Origin: an uncultured Eubacteriales bacterium
GTDB taxonomy: Bacteria > Bacillota > Clostridia > Oscillospirales > CAG-272
DNA length: 35,751 nucleotides
Assembly: GCA_905201895.1 (NCBI GenBank)
Contig: CAJKPX010000021.1
Location: 1-35,751 of the forward strand
Direction: 5' to 3'
Shown piece by piece: positions 15,003-23,048 of the stretch. A program made the position numbers and the translations under genes. Under the pieces are notes generated by a model, which saw only the letters and a program-made list of their open reading frames with translations, searched no databases and had not been told where the DNA came from. Each line of letters begins with the position of its first letter. Positions within the stretch are counted from its first letter, which is position 1.

Positions 15003-16658
15003 ATGGCAGAAATTGAAAAGAATTTTATACATGACATCATCGACGGCGACCTTGAAAGAGATCCCTCGCTCAAGATTCACACGCGCTTCCCTCCCGAGCC
15101 CAACGGATACCTCCACATTGGCTCGGTGAAGGCGATCTGCATCAACACCGACGTTGCAAACAAATACAGCGGCTTGTTCAACCTCCGCTATGATGACACC
15201 AACCCCGCAAAGGAGTCCGACGAGTTCGTGCGCTCGATCCGCGAGGACCTGGAGTGGCTTGGTGCCACCCCCACGGGCGGCGTGTTCTACGGCTCGGATT
15301 ATTTCGGAAAGTGCTACGAATTTGCCGTTCAGCTGATCAAGCAGGGCGACGCTTACGTTTGCGATCTTTCCAAGGACGATCTTGCCGACTACAAGGGCAC
15401 CGATCGCGCGGCGGCATCCAAGGAGTCGCCCTACCGCAACCGCTCGGTGGAGGAAAACCTTGCGCTCTTTGAGAGAATGAAGAACGGAGAGTTTCCCGAC
15501 GGAGCACGCACGCTCCGTGCAAAGATCGACCCCTCCTCCGACAACCCCTATCTGCGTGACCCCGTGATCTACCGCATCAAGCATATCCACCATCACCGTC
15601 AGGGCGACGAGTGGTGCGTTTACCCGATGTATGACTTTGCTCATCCCATTCAGGACGCACTTGAGGGCATCACCCACTCGCTCTGCTCGAGCGAATTCCG
15701 CAACCACCGCCCGCTCTACGATTGGGTGGTCGATAAGATCGGATTTGCACAAAAGCCGCATCAGTGGGAGTTCGGTCGCATGAACATTACCTACACGGTC
15801 ATGTCCAAGCGCTATCTGCGTCAGCTCGTTGAGGAGGGTCACGTGGACGGCTGGGATGATCCCCGCCTCCCCACCCTTTGCGGTCTGCGCCGCCGCGGAT
15901 ACACCCCCGGTGCGCTCTTCACCTTTGTTCGCGAGGCAGGCATCACCAACACCGACCACACCGTGGACGTGCGTCAGCTTGAGGCATGCGTGCGCGACGA
16001 TCTCAACGAAAACGCACTCCGACGCATTGCGATCGTCAATCCCATCAAGGTGATCATCGACAACTACCCCGAGGATCGCGAGGAGATGCTCACGGTTTCC
16101 AACCATCCGCAAAAGCCCGAGCTCGGCACGCGCGAGGTGCCCATGACCCGCGAAATTTATATCGACGCCGATGATTTTGCAGAGGTTCCGCCTCCCAAGT
16201 TCTTCCGTCTCAAGCCCGACGGCGAGGTGCGCCTGATGAACGGCTATATCATCAAGTATGCAGGCATTGAAAAGAACGAGGACGGCAGCATCAAGTGCAT
16301 TCACGCCACCGCAGACCTTGAAACCGGCAACGGCATGCCCACCGACGGCAGAAAGGTGAAGGGAACGGTTCATTGGCTGTCGGCAAAATATGCGCGCCCC
16401 GCATCGCTGATGCTCTATGACCGCCTGTTCAACATCGAAAACACCGCCGAGGTTCCCGAGGGCAAGACCTATCTGGATTTCCTCAACCCCGAGTCGCTCA
16501 CCCGAGTTGACACCGCGATGGTGGAGCCCTGCCTCGAAACGGCTGCAGCGGGCGAGAGATACCAATTCGTTCGCGTTGGCTATTTCTGCAAGGATTCCAA
16601 GAATCCCAACACCTTCAACCGCGTTGTGGGTCTCAAGGATAGCTTCCCGAAGAAATAA
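15003..16658 (+). CDS. glnS: Glutaminyl-tRNA synthetase
   Basis: The 551-residue protein has the GlnRS features FPPEPNGYLHIGS with HIG at 38-40, LRYDDTNP at 61-68 and the KMSKS equivalent VMSKR at 266-270. Two C-terminal beta-barrels for the anticodon follow. The Glu-Pro-Asn form of the first motif separates it from GluRS. The length is normal for the basic enzyme, with no YqeY fusion. It charges tRNA-Gln directly, so this organism need not rely only on the GatCAB amidation route. The ATG at 15003 is chosen to match the family N-terminus; a TTG at 14991 lies only 2 nt from AAAGG. It is the last gene of the operon. Confidence 0.96.
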   Translation: MAEIEKNFIHDIIDGDLERDPSLKIHTRFPPEPNGYLHIGSVKAICINTDVANKYSGLFNLRYDDTNPAKESDEFVRSIREDLEWLGATPTGGVFYGSDYFGKCYEFAVQLIKQGDAYVCDLSKDDLADYKGTDRAAASKESPYRNRSVEENLALFERMKNGEFPDGARTLRAKIDPSSDNPYLRDPVIYRIKHIHHHRQGDEWCVYPMYDFAHPIQDALEGITHSLCSSEFRNHRPLYDWVVDKIGFAQKPHQWEFGRMNITYTVMSKRYLRQLVEEGHVDGWDDPRLPTLCGLRRRGYTPGALFTFVREAGITNTDHTVDVRQLEACVRDDLNENALRRIAIVNPIKVIIDNYPEDREEMLTVSNHPQKPELGTREVPMTREIYIDADDFAEVPPPKFFRLKPDGEVRLMNGYIIKYAGIEKNEDGSIKCIHATADLETGNGMPTDGRKVKGTVHWLSAKYARPASLMLYDRLFNIENTAEVPEGKTYLDFLNPESLTRVDTAMVEPCLETAAAGERYQFVRVGYFCKDSKNPNTFNRVVGLKDSFPKK

Positions 16659-16663
16659 TATCA

Positions 16664-16715
16664 CAAAAAAAGCTCGGCGCATCTGCAATCACATGCAGAT
16701 GCGCCGATCTTTTTT
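16664..16715. terminator. Bidirectional terminator between glnS and the convergent TIM-barrel-like gene
   Basis: A 14 bp perfect stem (16674-16687 with 16694-16707) with a 6 nt loop is flanked by an A run on the left and a T run on the right, so it can work on both strands. Confidence 0.95.
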
Positions 16716-16720
16716 ATTTA

Positions 16721-18628
16721 TCAGTCCTCCGCAACCTCAAACGCCGCGAAGGAGAATGCGGGCAGAGGTTGGTCGAGCGTTACGGTGTCGCCCTTGAGCG
16801 TGCCGCTTGTGTTGAGGAAGCGAATGCTCTTGTAGGCGCGGTCGAGCTTGACCGTGGGGCGCAGGATGCCGTCGGCATAGCAGTTGAAGAGTCCCACCGC
16901 CATTTTCCCGTTGCCGCGCTTGGCGAGTATGTAGAGCTCGGGATGCTTGACGCATTTCGCAGGCAAGGTCTTGCCTGCTGCCCACTCAACGCCTTCAATA
17001 AGGACGCGCTGATGCAGGTATCCAAGCGAGATTTCCGAATATCGTGCAGCCGTCACGTCATAGAGACATACGAAAAAGCGCTTGTGATCGGCGTTTTCAT
17101 AGCAATATGCAAATGGAACGGTTCTCTCTCCTATTTCGGCGAGCATCGTCACGCGCGCGTTTTGGCGGAGGGTACAATTGAAAACTCTTGCCTTTCCATT
17201 CTTGACGTAGGCACGCTCACTTCGGTCGGTGGGAAGCAGATTGGCAACCTCAACCGATTCGGGCGCGCCGATTGTATCAAGTCCCACGTCCACACCGCGC
17301 TTTTGCAGAATGATCGCGGAAATCGCGTCGAGGATCACACCCGAAGAAAGCGTGTCGAGCGGAAGCTCGCGTGCATTTTCTCCGAACACGGCATTGCAGA
17401 TGCCCTCGTCATCAAAGGTGGTGGGAATTGAATGAAGCCCCATGAGATGTGCTGCGGGCGGGAACGTGGCGGTATACTCGGAAAGGGTGTAATCTGCACA
17501 TGCGGTCAGATTCGCACGGTCGATGCAACGCACGCCGCAAGCGACCTTATCTGCGAACATCGAATCAAGCTCCTCCATGAGGGGGAGATTTGCAACGTGA
17601 TGCTCAAAATATCCCGTTTCATACGTGGGAGAGGAGGTGTAGTCTACCATATATTTGAGGACCCCGTTATGTCCTCCGTCAGCCCGCATCACGGCATCGA
17701 AAAGCTCAATATAGGAGGCGGGCACGTTGTATCGCGGACGGGGATAAGAATCGTCCTCGCTCATCAGCTCGCCCTCAAAGCCCTTTGCAAGAGACGCGAG
17801 CATGCGGGCAGCCTCAAAGACCGTTGAGAGGCGTTTTGAGGAATATTGTACCGTGTAGGGCGCCGAGCAAAGACGAACGAGTGGCTCATTGCCCTCCCCT
17901 GCCAAAATTCTGCCAAGCTCGAGCGCGTCGCATCCGTCGGCATCCCAAACGGCATAGGTGGAGCAGAGTCCAATGCGAACGTTTTTGTCGACCGAATCCA
18001 CGGCATCACGCATTGCCTGCGCGAGATTGCGGAGTCCCTCGCCCTGCGACTTGACCCATGCGTGACGGTATTTGTTGACGGGAGAATGGAAAACAAGACG
18101 GTCCAGCTCCTCGCGCGTGAGTTTCTCACCGTCGCAAAGCTCGGAGATGCGCTTCATGTGCATCTCGCAAGCACAGCAGCGCACCGATCCGTGCGACATA
18201 CGGAAATCGTCATCAAGCAGAATGGTCTTCACGCCCGAGCGTGCCACGAGCGCCGCGTGCGCGGCAAGTGCCCCGCGAACCTCGGGATAGAGGGGGCAAC
18301 GCGTGTCGGGCAAAGCCTCGCCGTTGAGGTTGACAATCCGCACCGAGGACGGGAAGAAATCCTTGTTGTCGGCACCGGCGAGAGGGACGCCGTGTCCGAT
18401 CGTTGTGCCGATCCAAACGCCTGCCTCAAGTCCATTCTGCTCAAAATACTGAATGTTCTCTCGCAACGTGGCAACAAACTCTTCCTTCTCCGCATCGGTT
18501 TGGCAGAACTTGACCACGCACAAAAACACGCGATCTGCCTTTGCGGCCCTGAGTTGTTCAAGATAAATTCCCCTGGTACTCTCATTGACCGAATGATTCA
18601 TGATTGGTACGGAAATCTTATAGGACAT
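16721..18628 (-). CDS. Uncharacterised glycosidase-like protein (probable TIM barrel plus beta domains)
   Basis: I do not recognise this 635-residue family. The N-terminal ~400 residues alternate short hydrophobic beta strands and helices as in (beta/alpha)8 barrels, with an acidic strand end LDDDF at 138-142, a CCAC cluster at 151-154 and FHSPVNKYRHAW nearby. The C-terminal ~200 residues look like beta sandwiches (VTLDQPLPAFSFAAFEV at the very end), a layout common in glycoside hydrolases. No signal peptide is seen, so it is probably cytoplasmic. It has an AGGAGG site 8 nt before the ATG and is third in the operon after prfC and the ComEC-like gene. A carbohydrate-related role is inference from overall layout only. 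Confidence 0.55.
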   Translation of the reverse strand: MSYKISVPIMNHSVNESTRGIYLEQLRAAKADRVFLCVVKFCQTDAEKEEFVATLRENIQYFEQNGLEAGVWIGTTIGHGVPLAGADNKDFFPSSVRIVNLNGEALPDTRCPLYPEVRGALAAHAALVARSGVKTILLDDDFRMSHGSVRCCACEMHMKRISELCDGEKLTREELDRLVFHSPVNKYRHAWVKSQGEGLRNLAQAMRDAVDSVDKNVRIGLCSTYAVWDADGCDALELGRILAGEGNEPLVRLCSAPYTVQYSSKRLSTVFEAARMLASLAKGFEGELMSEDDSYPRPRYNVPASYIELFDAVMRADGGHNGVLKYMVDYTSSPTYETGYFEHHVANLPLMEELDSMFADKVACGVRCIDRANLTACADYTLSEYTATFPPAAHLMGLHSIPTTFDDEGICNAVFGENARELPLDTLSSGVILDAISAIILQKRGVDVGLDTIGAPESVEVANLLPTDRSERAYVKNGKARVFNCTLRQNARVTMLAEIGERTVPFAYCYENADHKRFFVCLYDVTAARYSEISLGYLHQRVLIEGVEWAAGKTLPAKCVKHPELYILAKRGNGKMAVGLFNCYADGILRPTVKLDRAYKSIRFLNTSGTLKGDTVTLDQPLPAFSFAAFEVAED

Positions 18629-18656
18629 CAGAAAATCCTCCTTTTTGGGGGTGTTT

Positions 18657-19787
18657 TTATGGATCGCAGTTGCCGCAGGGAGAATAGCCCGCGCTCACCG
18701 CTTCCTCACGCGTGGTAAACCAGATTCGATTGATCTCGTCGGGGAGATTTCTGCAATCGGGCGCGTGGAATTTTTTGGTGTTGAGATTGCCGATATAGGC
18801 ATACTCGGTCACTGCCGCCGTATCCGACTCGGTACGATCGGATTCGGTGGGATTTGTGACCGTGCCGTTATTTTTGGCGGTGGTGAAAGAGACACGCTCT
18901 CCGTCACTCGTGCAGATCACGTCGCCCTGCAGATCGGTGCGATAGAGCGTGACGTCGGCATCGCGCAGGCGTGAGAGGACGGTATCATTCGGATGATCGT
19001 ACTGATTATCGGTTCCAACCGAAATCACACCGTAGGTCGGTGCCACCTCACGCAAAAAGCGGTAGGAGGTGGAGGTGTCGCTTCCGTGGTGCCCCACCTT
19101 GAGCACGGTGGAACGGAGCGTCACGCCCGCATCGAGCAGGTCCTGCTCAGCAAGCGTTTCCATATCTCCCGTGAACAAGAAGGAGGTGGAGCCGTAAACA
19201 ATGCGCAAAATGATTGAGGTGTTGTTGGGATCATCGTACGCCTTGAGGGGACCCAGCACGGTAACGGTGGAATCGCCCAGCATAAATTGATCGCCCGCCG
19301 TTGGTACCGTGACGGCACATCCGCGGTCGGCTGCTTTGGCAACGAAATTGCGAAATGCCCGGCTGTTGTAATCGGTGACGGGCGCGAGCACATTTCCTGC
19401 GGTTGCGGCGGTGAGTGCACCCGAGAGACCGCCCACGTGGTCCTCGTGCGCATGCGTGCAGACTACGTAATCCAAATGCGTGATTCCCTGCTTTTTGAGA
19501 TAGGAATAGATCAGGTTACTGTCCTCGACGTTTCCGCCGTCGATCAGCATGGTCTTTCCTGCGCAGAGCACAAGGGCGGCATCGGCTTGACCGACGTCGA
19601 TGAAATGGATCGCAAAGTCAGAATCAAGAGGTGCTCCGCTCTGCCCCCCCTGTGCGTCAGATTCGGTGGTGTCACCGCCATTCACACCATGATCGGGTGG
19701 GTCGGCATAAAAGTGCTCGGGTCCGCAGGAGACCATCGAAAAAAGCAAACAAAGTGCAAATAGAACCAAGAAAATGCGCTTCTGCAT
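18657..19787 (-). CDS. ComEC-like MBL-fold lipoprotein
   Basis: The 376-residue protein has a lipoprotein signal (MQKRIFLVLF, lipobox FSMVSC with lipidated Cys21) and a Ser/Gly/Asp-rich linker. The metallo-beta-lactamase domain like the C-terminal part of ComEC/Rec2 has FIDVGQADA, LIDGG, THAHEDHVGG (111-120), FTGDME and GHHGS. The last ~45 residues (YIGNLNTKKFH..., ending CGNCDP) resemble a small Cys-containing module often attached to secreted nucleases. It should sit on the outer face of the membrane and may act on nucleic acids or phosphoesters. It has GGAG 6 nt before the ATG and is second in the operon, 18 bp after prfC. Confidence 0.88.
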   Translation of the reverse strand: MQKRIFLVLFALCLLFSMVSCGPEHFYADPPDHGVNGGDTTESDAQGGQSGAPLDSDFAIHFIDVGQADAALVLCAGKTMLIDGGNVEDSNLIYSYLKKQGITHLDYVVCTHAHEDHVGGLSGALTAATAGNVLAPVTDYNSRAFRNFVAKAADRGCAVTVPTAGDQFMLGDSTVTVLGPLKAYDDPNNTSIILRIVYGSTSFLFTGDMETLAEQDLLDAGVTLRSTVLKVGHHGSDTSTSYRFLREVAPTYGVISVGTDNQYDHPNDTVLSRLRDADVTLYRTDLQGDVICTSDGERVSFTTAKNNGTVTNPTESDRTESDTAAVTEYAYIGNLNTKKFHAPDCRNLPDEINRIWFTTREEAVSAGYSPCGNCDP

Positions 19788-19805
19788 TCAATACTCCTTT
19801 TTTTA

Positions 19806-21389
19806 TCAGGTTCCGAACTCAACCAGCTCCAACCCCTCGTTCTGGTCGAGCGTGTGGCGGATGTGCCATTCGCTGTTGAACAGCAGAAAATCGTTTCCGC
19901 GGAAGTCCTGCACCCATTTCACGTCAAACAGATGCAGCGATTTGGGGTCTTTGCCGTTTGCGATGCGGCGGATATACTGGTAGGGCTGCGGATATTGCTT
20001 ATAGGTAACCCCGTATTCTGCCTTCATGCGCGATTCGAGCACGTCATATTGCAGCATACCAACCACACCGACGTACACACGCTCCAAGCCTCCGCCCGGC
20101 TCGATGAAGATCTGAATAGCACCCTCCTGCGCAATCTGATTCATGCCCTTTGCGAATTGCTTACGCTTCATGCTGTCAATCTGCTCGACCATTGCAAAGC
20201 ACTCGGGCGCGAAGGTGGGAATTCCCTCAAATTGGACTTTGTTGGCTTTATCGCAGATCGTGTCGCCGATCGAGAAAATGCCGGGATCGAACACACCGAT
20301 GATATCGCCCGCATACGCCTCCTCGATGATCGAACGCTCCTGCGCCATCATCTGCTGGGGCTGTGAAAGACGGAGCGACTTGCCACCCTGCACGTGGAAA
20401 TACTCGGTTTCGTGGTTGAACTTACCCGAAACGATGCGCATGAAGGCAATTCTGTCGCGGTGTGCCTTGTTCATGTTCGCCTGAATCTTGAACACGAACG
20501 CCGAGAAATGCTCGTCGAAGGGAGAAACGGTGTCCTCCCCCGCGCGGCGAGGCAGAGGCGCGGTGGTCATCTGAAGGAAATGCTCGAGGAAAAACTCCAC
20601 GCCGAAGTTATTGAGCGCCGAGCCGAAGAATACGGGGCTGAGCTTGCCGCAGCGAACCTGCTCGATATCGAAATCGAAGCATGCGCCGTCGAGCAGCTCG
20701 ACCTGCTCGGTGAGCTCCTCGCGTGCATATGAGCCGATCAACTCGTCCAATCGCGCGGTATCCGAAATATCGCAGTCGATCGAAGCGAGTCGGTCACGTC
20801 CACGATGCGAGCTTGCAAACGAGAGAATTTTGTGTCCGTCACGGTCATACACGCCCTTGAAGCTGACACCGCAACCGATCGGCCAGTTCATGGGATAGGT
20901 GCCGATGCCAAATTCCTTTTCGAGCTCGTCAAGCAGATCAAAGGGATCGCGTGCCTCGTGGTCGAGCTTATTGATAAAGGTGAAGATCGGGATATGACGC
21001 ATGGCACAAACCTTGAAGAGCTTGCGCGTTTGGGGCTCAATACCCTTTGCCGCGTCGATCACCATCACGGCGCTGTCGGCTGCCATGAGGGTGCGGTAGG
21101 TGTCCTCGGAGAAGTCCTGGTGACCGGGGGTGTCGAGGATGTTGATGCAATATCCGTTGTATTCAAACTGCATCACCGACGAGGTGATCGAAATGCCTCT
21201 CTTTTTCTCCATATCCATCCAGTCGGAAACGGCGTGACGGTCGGATGCCTTGCCCTTAACCGAGCCTGCGGTCTGGATCGCGCCGCCGTAGAGCAAGAAT
21301 TTTTCGGTGAGCGTTGTTTTACCTGCGTCGGGGTGCGAGATGATCGCAAACGTCCGACGGCGGTTGATTTCCTGTTCCAATGCTTTCAT
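19806..21389 (-). CDS. prfC: Peptide chain release factor 3
   Basis: The 527-residue protein starts with a translational GTPase domain: P-loop SHPDAGKTTLTE (18-29), DTPGHQDFSEDTYRT as the switch II region, and NKLD for guanine recognition. EF-G-like domains follow with the RF3-specific VGMLQYDVLESR. It uses GTP to recycle RF1 and RF2 from the ribosome after termination. The length is normal for RF3. AGGAAGG lies just before the ATG. It is the first gene of a three-gene operon from the promoter at 21430-21458. Confidence 0.97.
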   Translation of the reverse strand: MKALEQEINRRRTFAIISHPDAGKTTLTEKFLLYGGAIQTAGSVKGKASDRHAVSDWMDMEKKRGISITSSVMQFEYNGYCINILDTPGHQDFSEDTYRTLMAADSAVMVIDAAKGIEPQTRKLFKVCAMRHIPIFTFINKLDHEARDPFDLLDELEKEFGIGTYPMNWPIGCGVSFKGVYDRDGHKILSFASSHRGRDRLASIDCDISDTARLDELIGSYAREELTEQVELLDGACFDFDIEQVRCGKLSPVFFGSALNNFGVEFFLEHFLQMTTAPLPRRAGEDTVSPFDEHFSAFVFKIQANMNKAHRDRIAFMRIVSGKFNHETEYFHVQGGKSLRLSQPQQMMAQERSIIEEAYAGDIIGVFDPGIFSIGDTICDKANKVQFEGIPTFAPECFAMVEQIDSMKRKQFAKGMNQIAQEGAIQIFIEPGGGLERVYVGVVGMLQYDVLESRMKAEYGVTYKQYPQPYQYIRRIANGKDPKSLHLFDVKWVQDFRGNDFLLFNSEWHIRHTLDQNEGLELVEFGT

Positions 21390-21429
21390 AAAATGCCTTC
21401 CTGTTTTTTATCATTCCATTTAACAAGAT

Positions 21430-21458
21430 ATTATACCATATTTTATCCCGACATGCAA
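21430..21458 (-). promoter_or_regulatory. Promoter for the prfC operon
   Basis: On the minus strand TTGCAT (21458-21453), a 17 bp spacer and TATAAT (21435-21430), with TGG before the -10. Confidence 0.88.
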
Positions 21459-21493
21459 TAGGAAGAATGATTTTTCTTTGCAAAACCGCGCAC

Positions 21494-21532
21494 AAAAAAA
21501 CGGCAAGCCCGAAGGAGTCCTCGGGGCCTGCC
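21494..21532 (-). terminator. Terminator of the CarD-family gene
   Basis: A GC-rich hairpin (21502-21532) whose arms read GGCAGGCCCCGAG and TTCGGGCTTGCC on the minus strand is followed by seven T. Confidence 0.9.
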
Positions 21533-21541
21533 ATTTTTCTG

Positions 21542-22051
21542 TTATGCCATTTTTTCAACATGCTCGCTGATGTAGCGCTCCATTTCCTGCGCGGGGAGTC
21601 CCAACGCCAGGGCAAGCTCGGTGTGCAAATGCCGCTTTGCATGTTCCGCAAACGAGCGTTCGGTATCCGAAATCCGACGCGAGGGCGACGCTTGCATCTG
21701 AATGCGACGGTAAACGGTTTTGATCACGCGCACCCACTCAATCGGGTCATGCGTGCGCATTGCTTCAATGTAGCGCGCGCGAAGCTGCTTGGCATTCGAC
21801 TCCTCGATCAGCTCCACCTTTGGAATCTCGTCGAGAAGCGCCTTTGCCTCGTCGCGGTTGAGAAGACGCCGCAAAAAGACACCCGTGCTGTCAACAGGCA
21901 TGTAGATCACGCTGTTGGGGTCATGGAGCGGTTTTATGATATAATACTGACGGTCTGCGGGCATATTTTCAAGCGGTGCATAGCGGATATCATCAATCCT
22001 GCACACACCTCCCGACTCATGAAACACGTAATCGTCACGCTCAAACATCAT
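21542..22051 (-). CDS. CarD-family transcriptional regulator
   Basis: The 169-residue protein has an N-terminal Tudor-like RNA-polymerase-interacting domain (MMFERDDYVFHESGGVCRI, about 1-60) and a helical C-terminal domain, the layout of CarD/CdnL proteins. These bind the RNA polymerase beta subunit and stabilise open promoter complexes. The protein is a little shorter and more divergent than the best-studied members. It has a GGAGG site close to the ATG (the second ATG at 22048 is also possible), its own promoter and its own terminator. It could be a global activator of the promoters described here, but this is inference. Confidence 0.88.
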   Translation of the reverse strand: MMFERDDYVFHESGGVCRIDDIRYAPLENMPADRQYYIIKPLHDPNSVIYMPVDSTGVFLRRLLNRDEAKALLDEIPKVELIEESNAKQLRARYIEAMRTHDPIEWVRVIKTVYRRIQMQASPSRRISDTERSFAEHAKRHLHTELALALGLPAQEMERYISEHVEKMA

Positions 22052-22095
22052 CTTTCCCTCCGTTTCTCTCGGCGGTTCTGTATCTGTGTATATAT

Positions 22096-22124
22096 ATTAT
22101 ACCATATTTTTTCAAAAATAGTAA
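22096..22124 (-). promoter_or_regulatory. Promoter for the CarD-family gene
   Basis: On the minus strand a perfect TATAAT (22101-22096) with TGG before it (extended -10). The -35 position 17 bp upstream reads TTACTA, a poor match, so the extended -10 probably matters. Confidence 0.75.
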
Positions 22125-22214
22125 TAGGCATTTTATACAAAATATAAAATTTTGAAAAGTTTTTTTACAAAAAAAAGCAGATACACAAATCTGCAGTCAG
22201 GAAAGACAAAAATG

Positions 22215-22252
22215 AAAACGGAGACGGGTGCGTGTGGGCTTTCCCGTCTCCG
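22215..22252 (-). terminator. Terminator of the V/A-type ATPase operon
   Basis: A 10 bp stem (22219-22228 with 22243-22252) with a 14 nt loop is followed on the minus strand by TTTTCATTTTTG. A second small hairpin (GCAGAT with ATCTGC) lies further on at about 22178-22195. Confidence 0.88.
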
Positions 22253-22279
22253 AAATTGTGATTGAGTTGAGCGGAGACC

Positions 22280-22966
22280 TCACGTGGTCTCGGGCTCGTC
22301 CTCGGGCTCCTCATCCTGCGGATGTGAGAGCTGCGCCTTGAGCATCATATCCTTGACCTTCATCAGGCGCGTGGTGTTTCCGCGCTCGTTCTCATCCAGC
22401 TTCATCTTGATCGACTTGATCGTTGCAAGATATTGCGGCATGAGGATATATTCAAGGGCGTTGACGCGGCGACGCGTGCGTTCAATCTCCTCGGCAAGCA
22501 GCTGCGCGGTCTTTTCAAGCTCCGCCATGCGGAGCAGATCCTCCATGATCCCACCAAGCTCACGCAGAGAGGAATCAAGCTCACCCGAGGTAAACGCCAT
22601 GCCGTAGTTATAGCTGTCGCTATTTCCCGCAGCCGATACACGCATGCGGAAAATCGGCACGGTGACGCTCATGATATTTTTATAGTCGACCGCAAGATCG
22701 CACTCCTTTTTGGGGCAGATCAATGCCTCCTCGAGCATTTTCGGACTGCTCACCGCGCTGGCAACCGTGAAGGAACGGTAAAATCCCGCAAGCGACGCTT
22801 CAACGCGCTCGCGCAATTCCTTATCCTCACGCACCACATCCAAAAACTGCTTCATCAGCTCGTCACGCTTGTCCTTGAGCAGCTTGTGCCCCTTGCGTGC
22901 CGTCTGATATCGCGTTTGGATCCGCTTCATTTCCATGCGCGTTGGGTTGACTCTGAGTTCCGCCAT
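22280..22966 (-). CDS. ntpD: V/A-type ATPase subunit D
   Basis: The 228-residue protein starts MAELRVNPTRMEM, the typical start of subunit D, and is predicted to form long N- and C-terminal helices that make the central rotor shaft inside the A3B3 head. The GHKLLKDKRDELM segment is a family hallmark. The C-terminus ends in an acidic, Pro-containing tail. It is the last gene of the operon, 82 bp after subunit B, with a weak AAAGG site. Confidence 0.94.
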   Translation of the reverse strand: MAELRVNPTRMEMKRIQTRYQTARKGHKLLKDKRDELMKQFLDVVREDKELRERVEASLAGFYRSFTVASAVSSPKMLEEALICPKKECDLAVDYKNIMSVTVPIFRMRVSAAGNSDSYNYGMAFTSGELDSSLRELGGIMEDLLRMAELEKTAQLLAEEIERTRRRVNALEYILMPQYLATIKSIKMKLDENERGNTTRLMKVKDMMLKAQLSHPQDEEPEDEPETT

Positions 22967-23048
22967 TTCGCACTTACACCTTTCTTCATTGATAAACGGG
23001 GATCACTCCCCTGCTCTGCCAAGTCCCATCGGACTCCCGACGCAAGAC

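Noticed and set aside
13245..16688. Very long open frame (1147 codons) on the minus strand opposite gltX and glnS
   Set aside because: Both plus-strand genes are certain from their motifs. The antisense frame has no recognisable domain and arises from the codon bias of the GC-richer genes.
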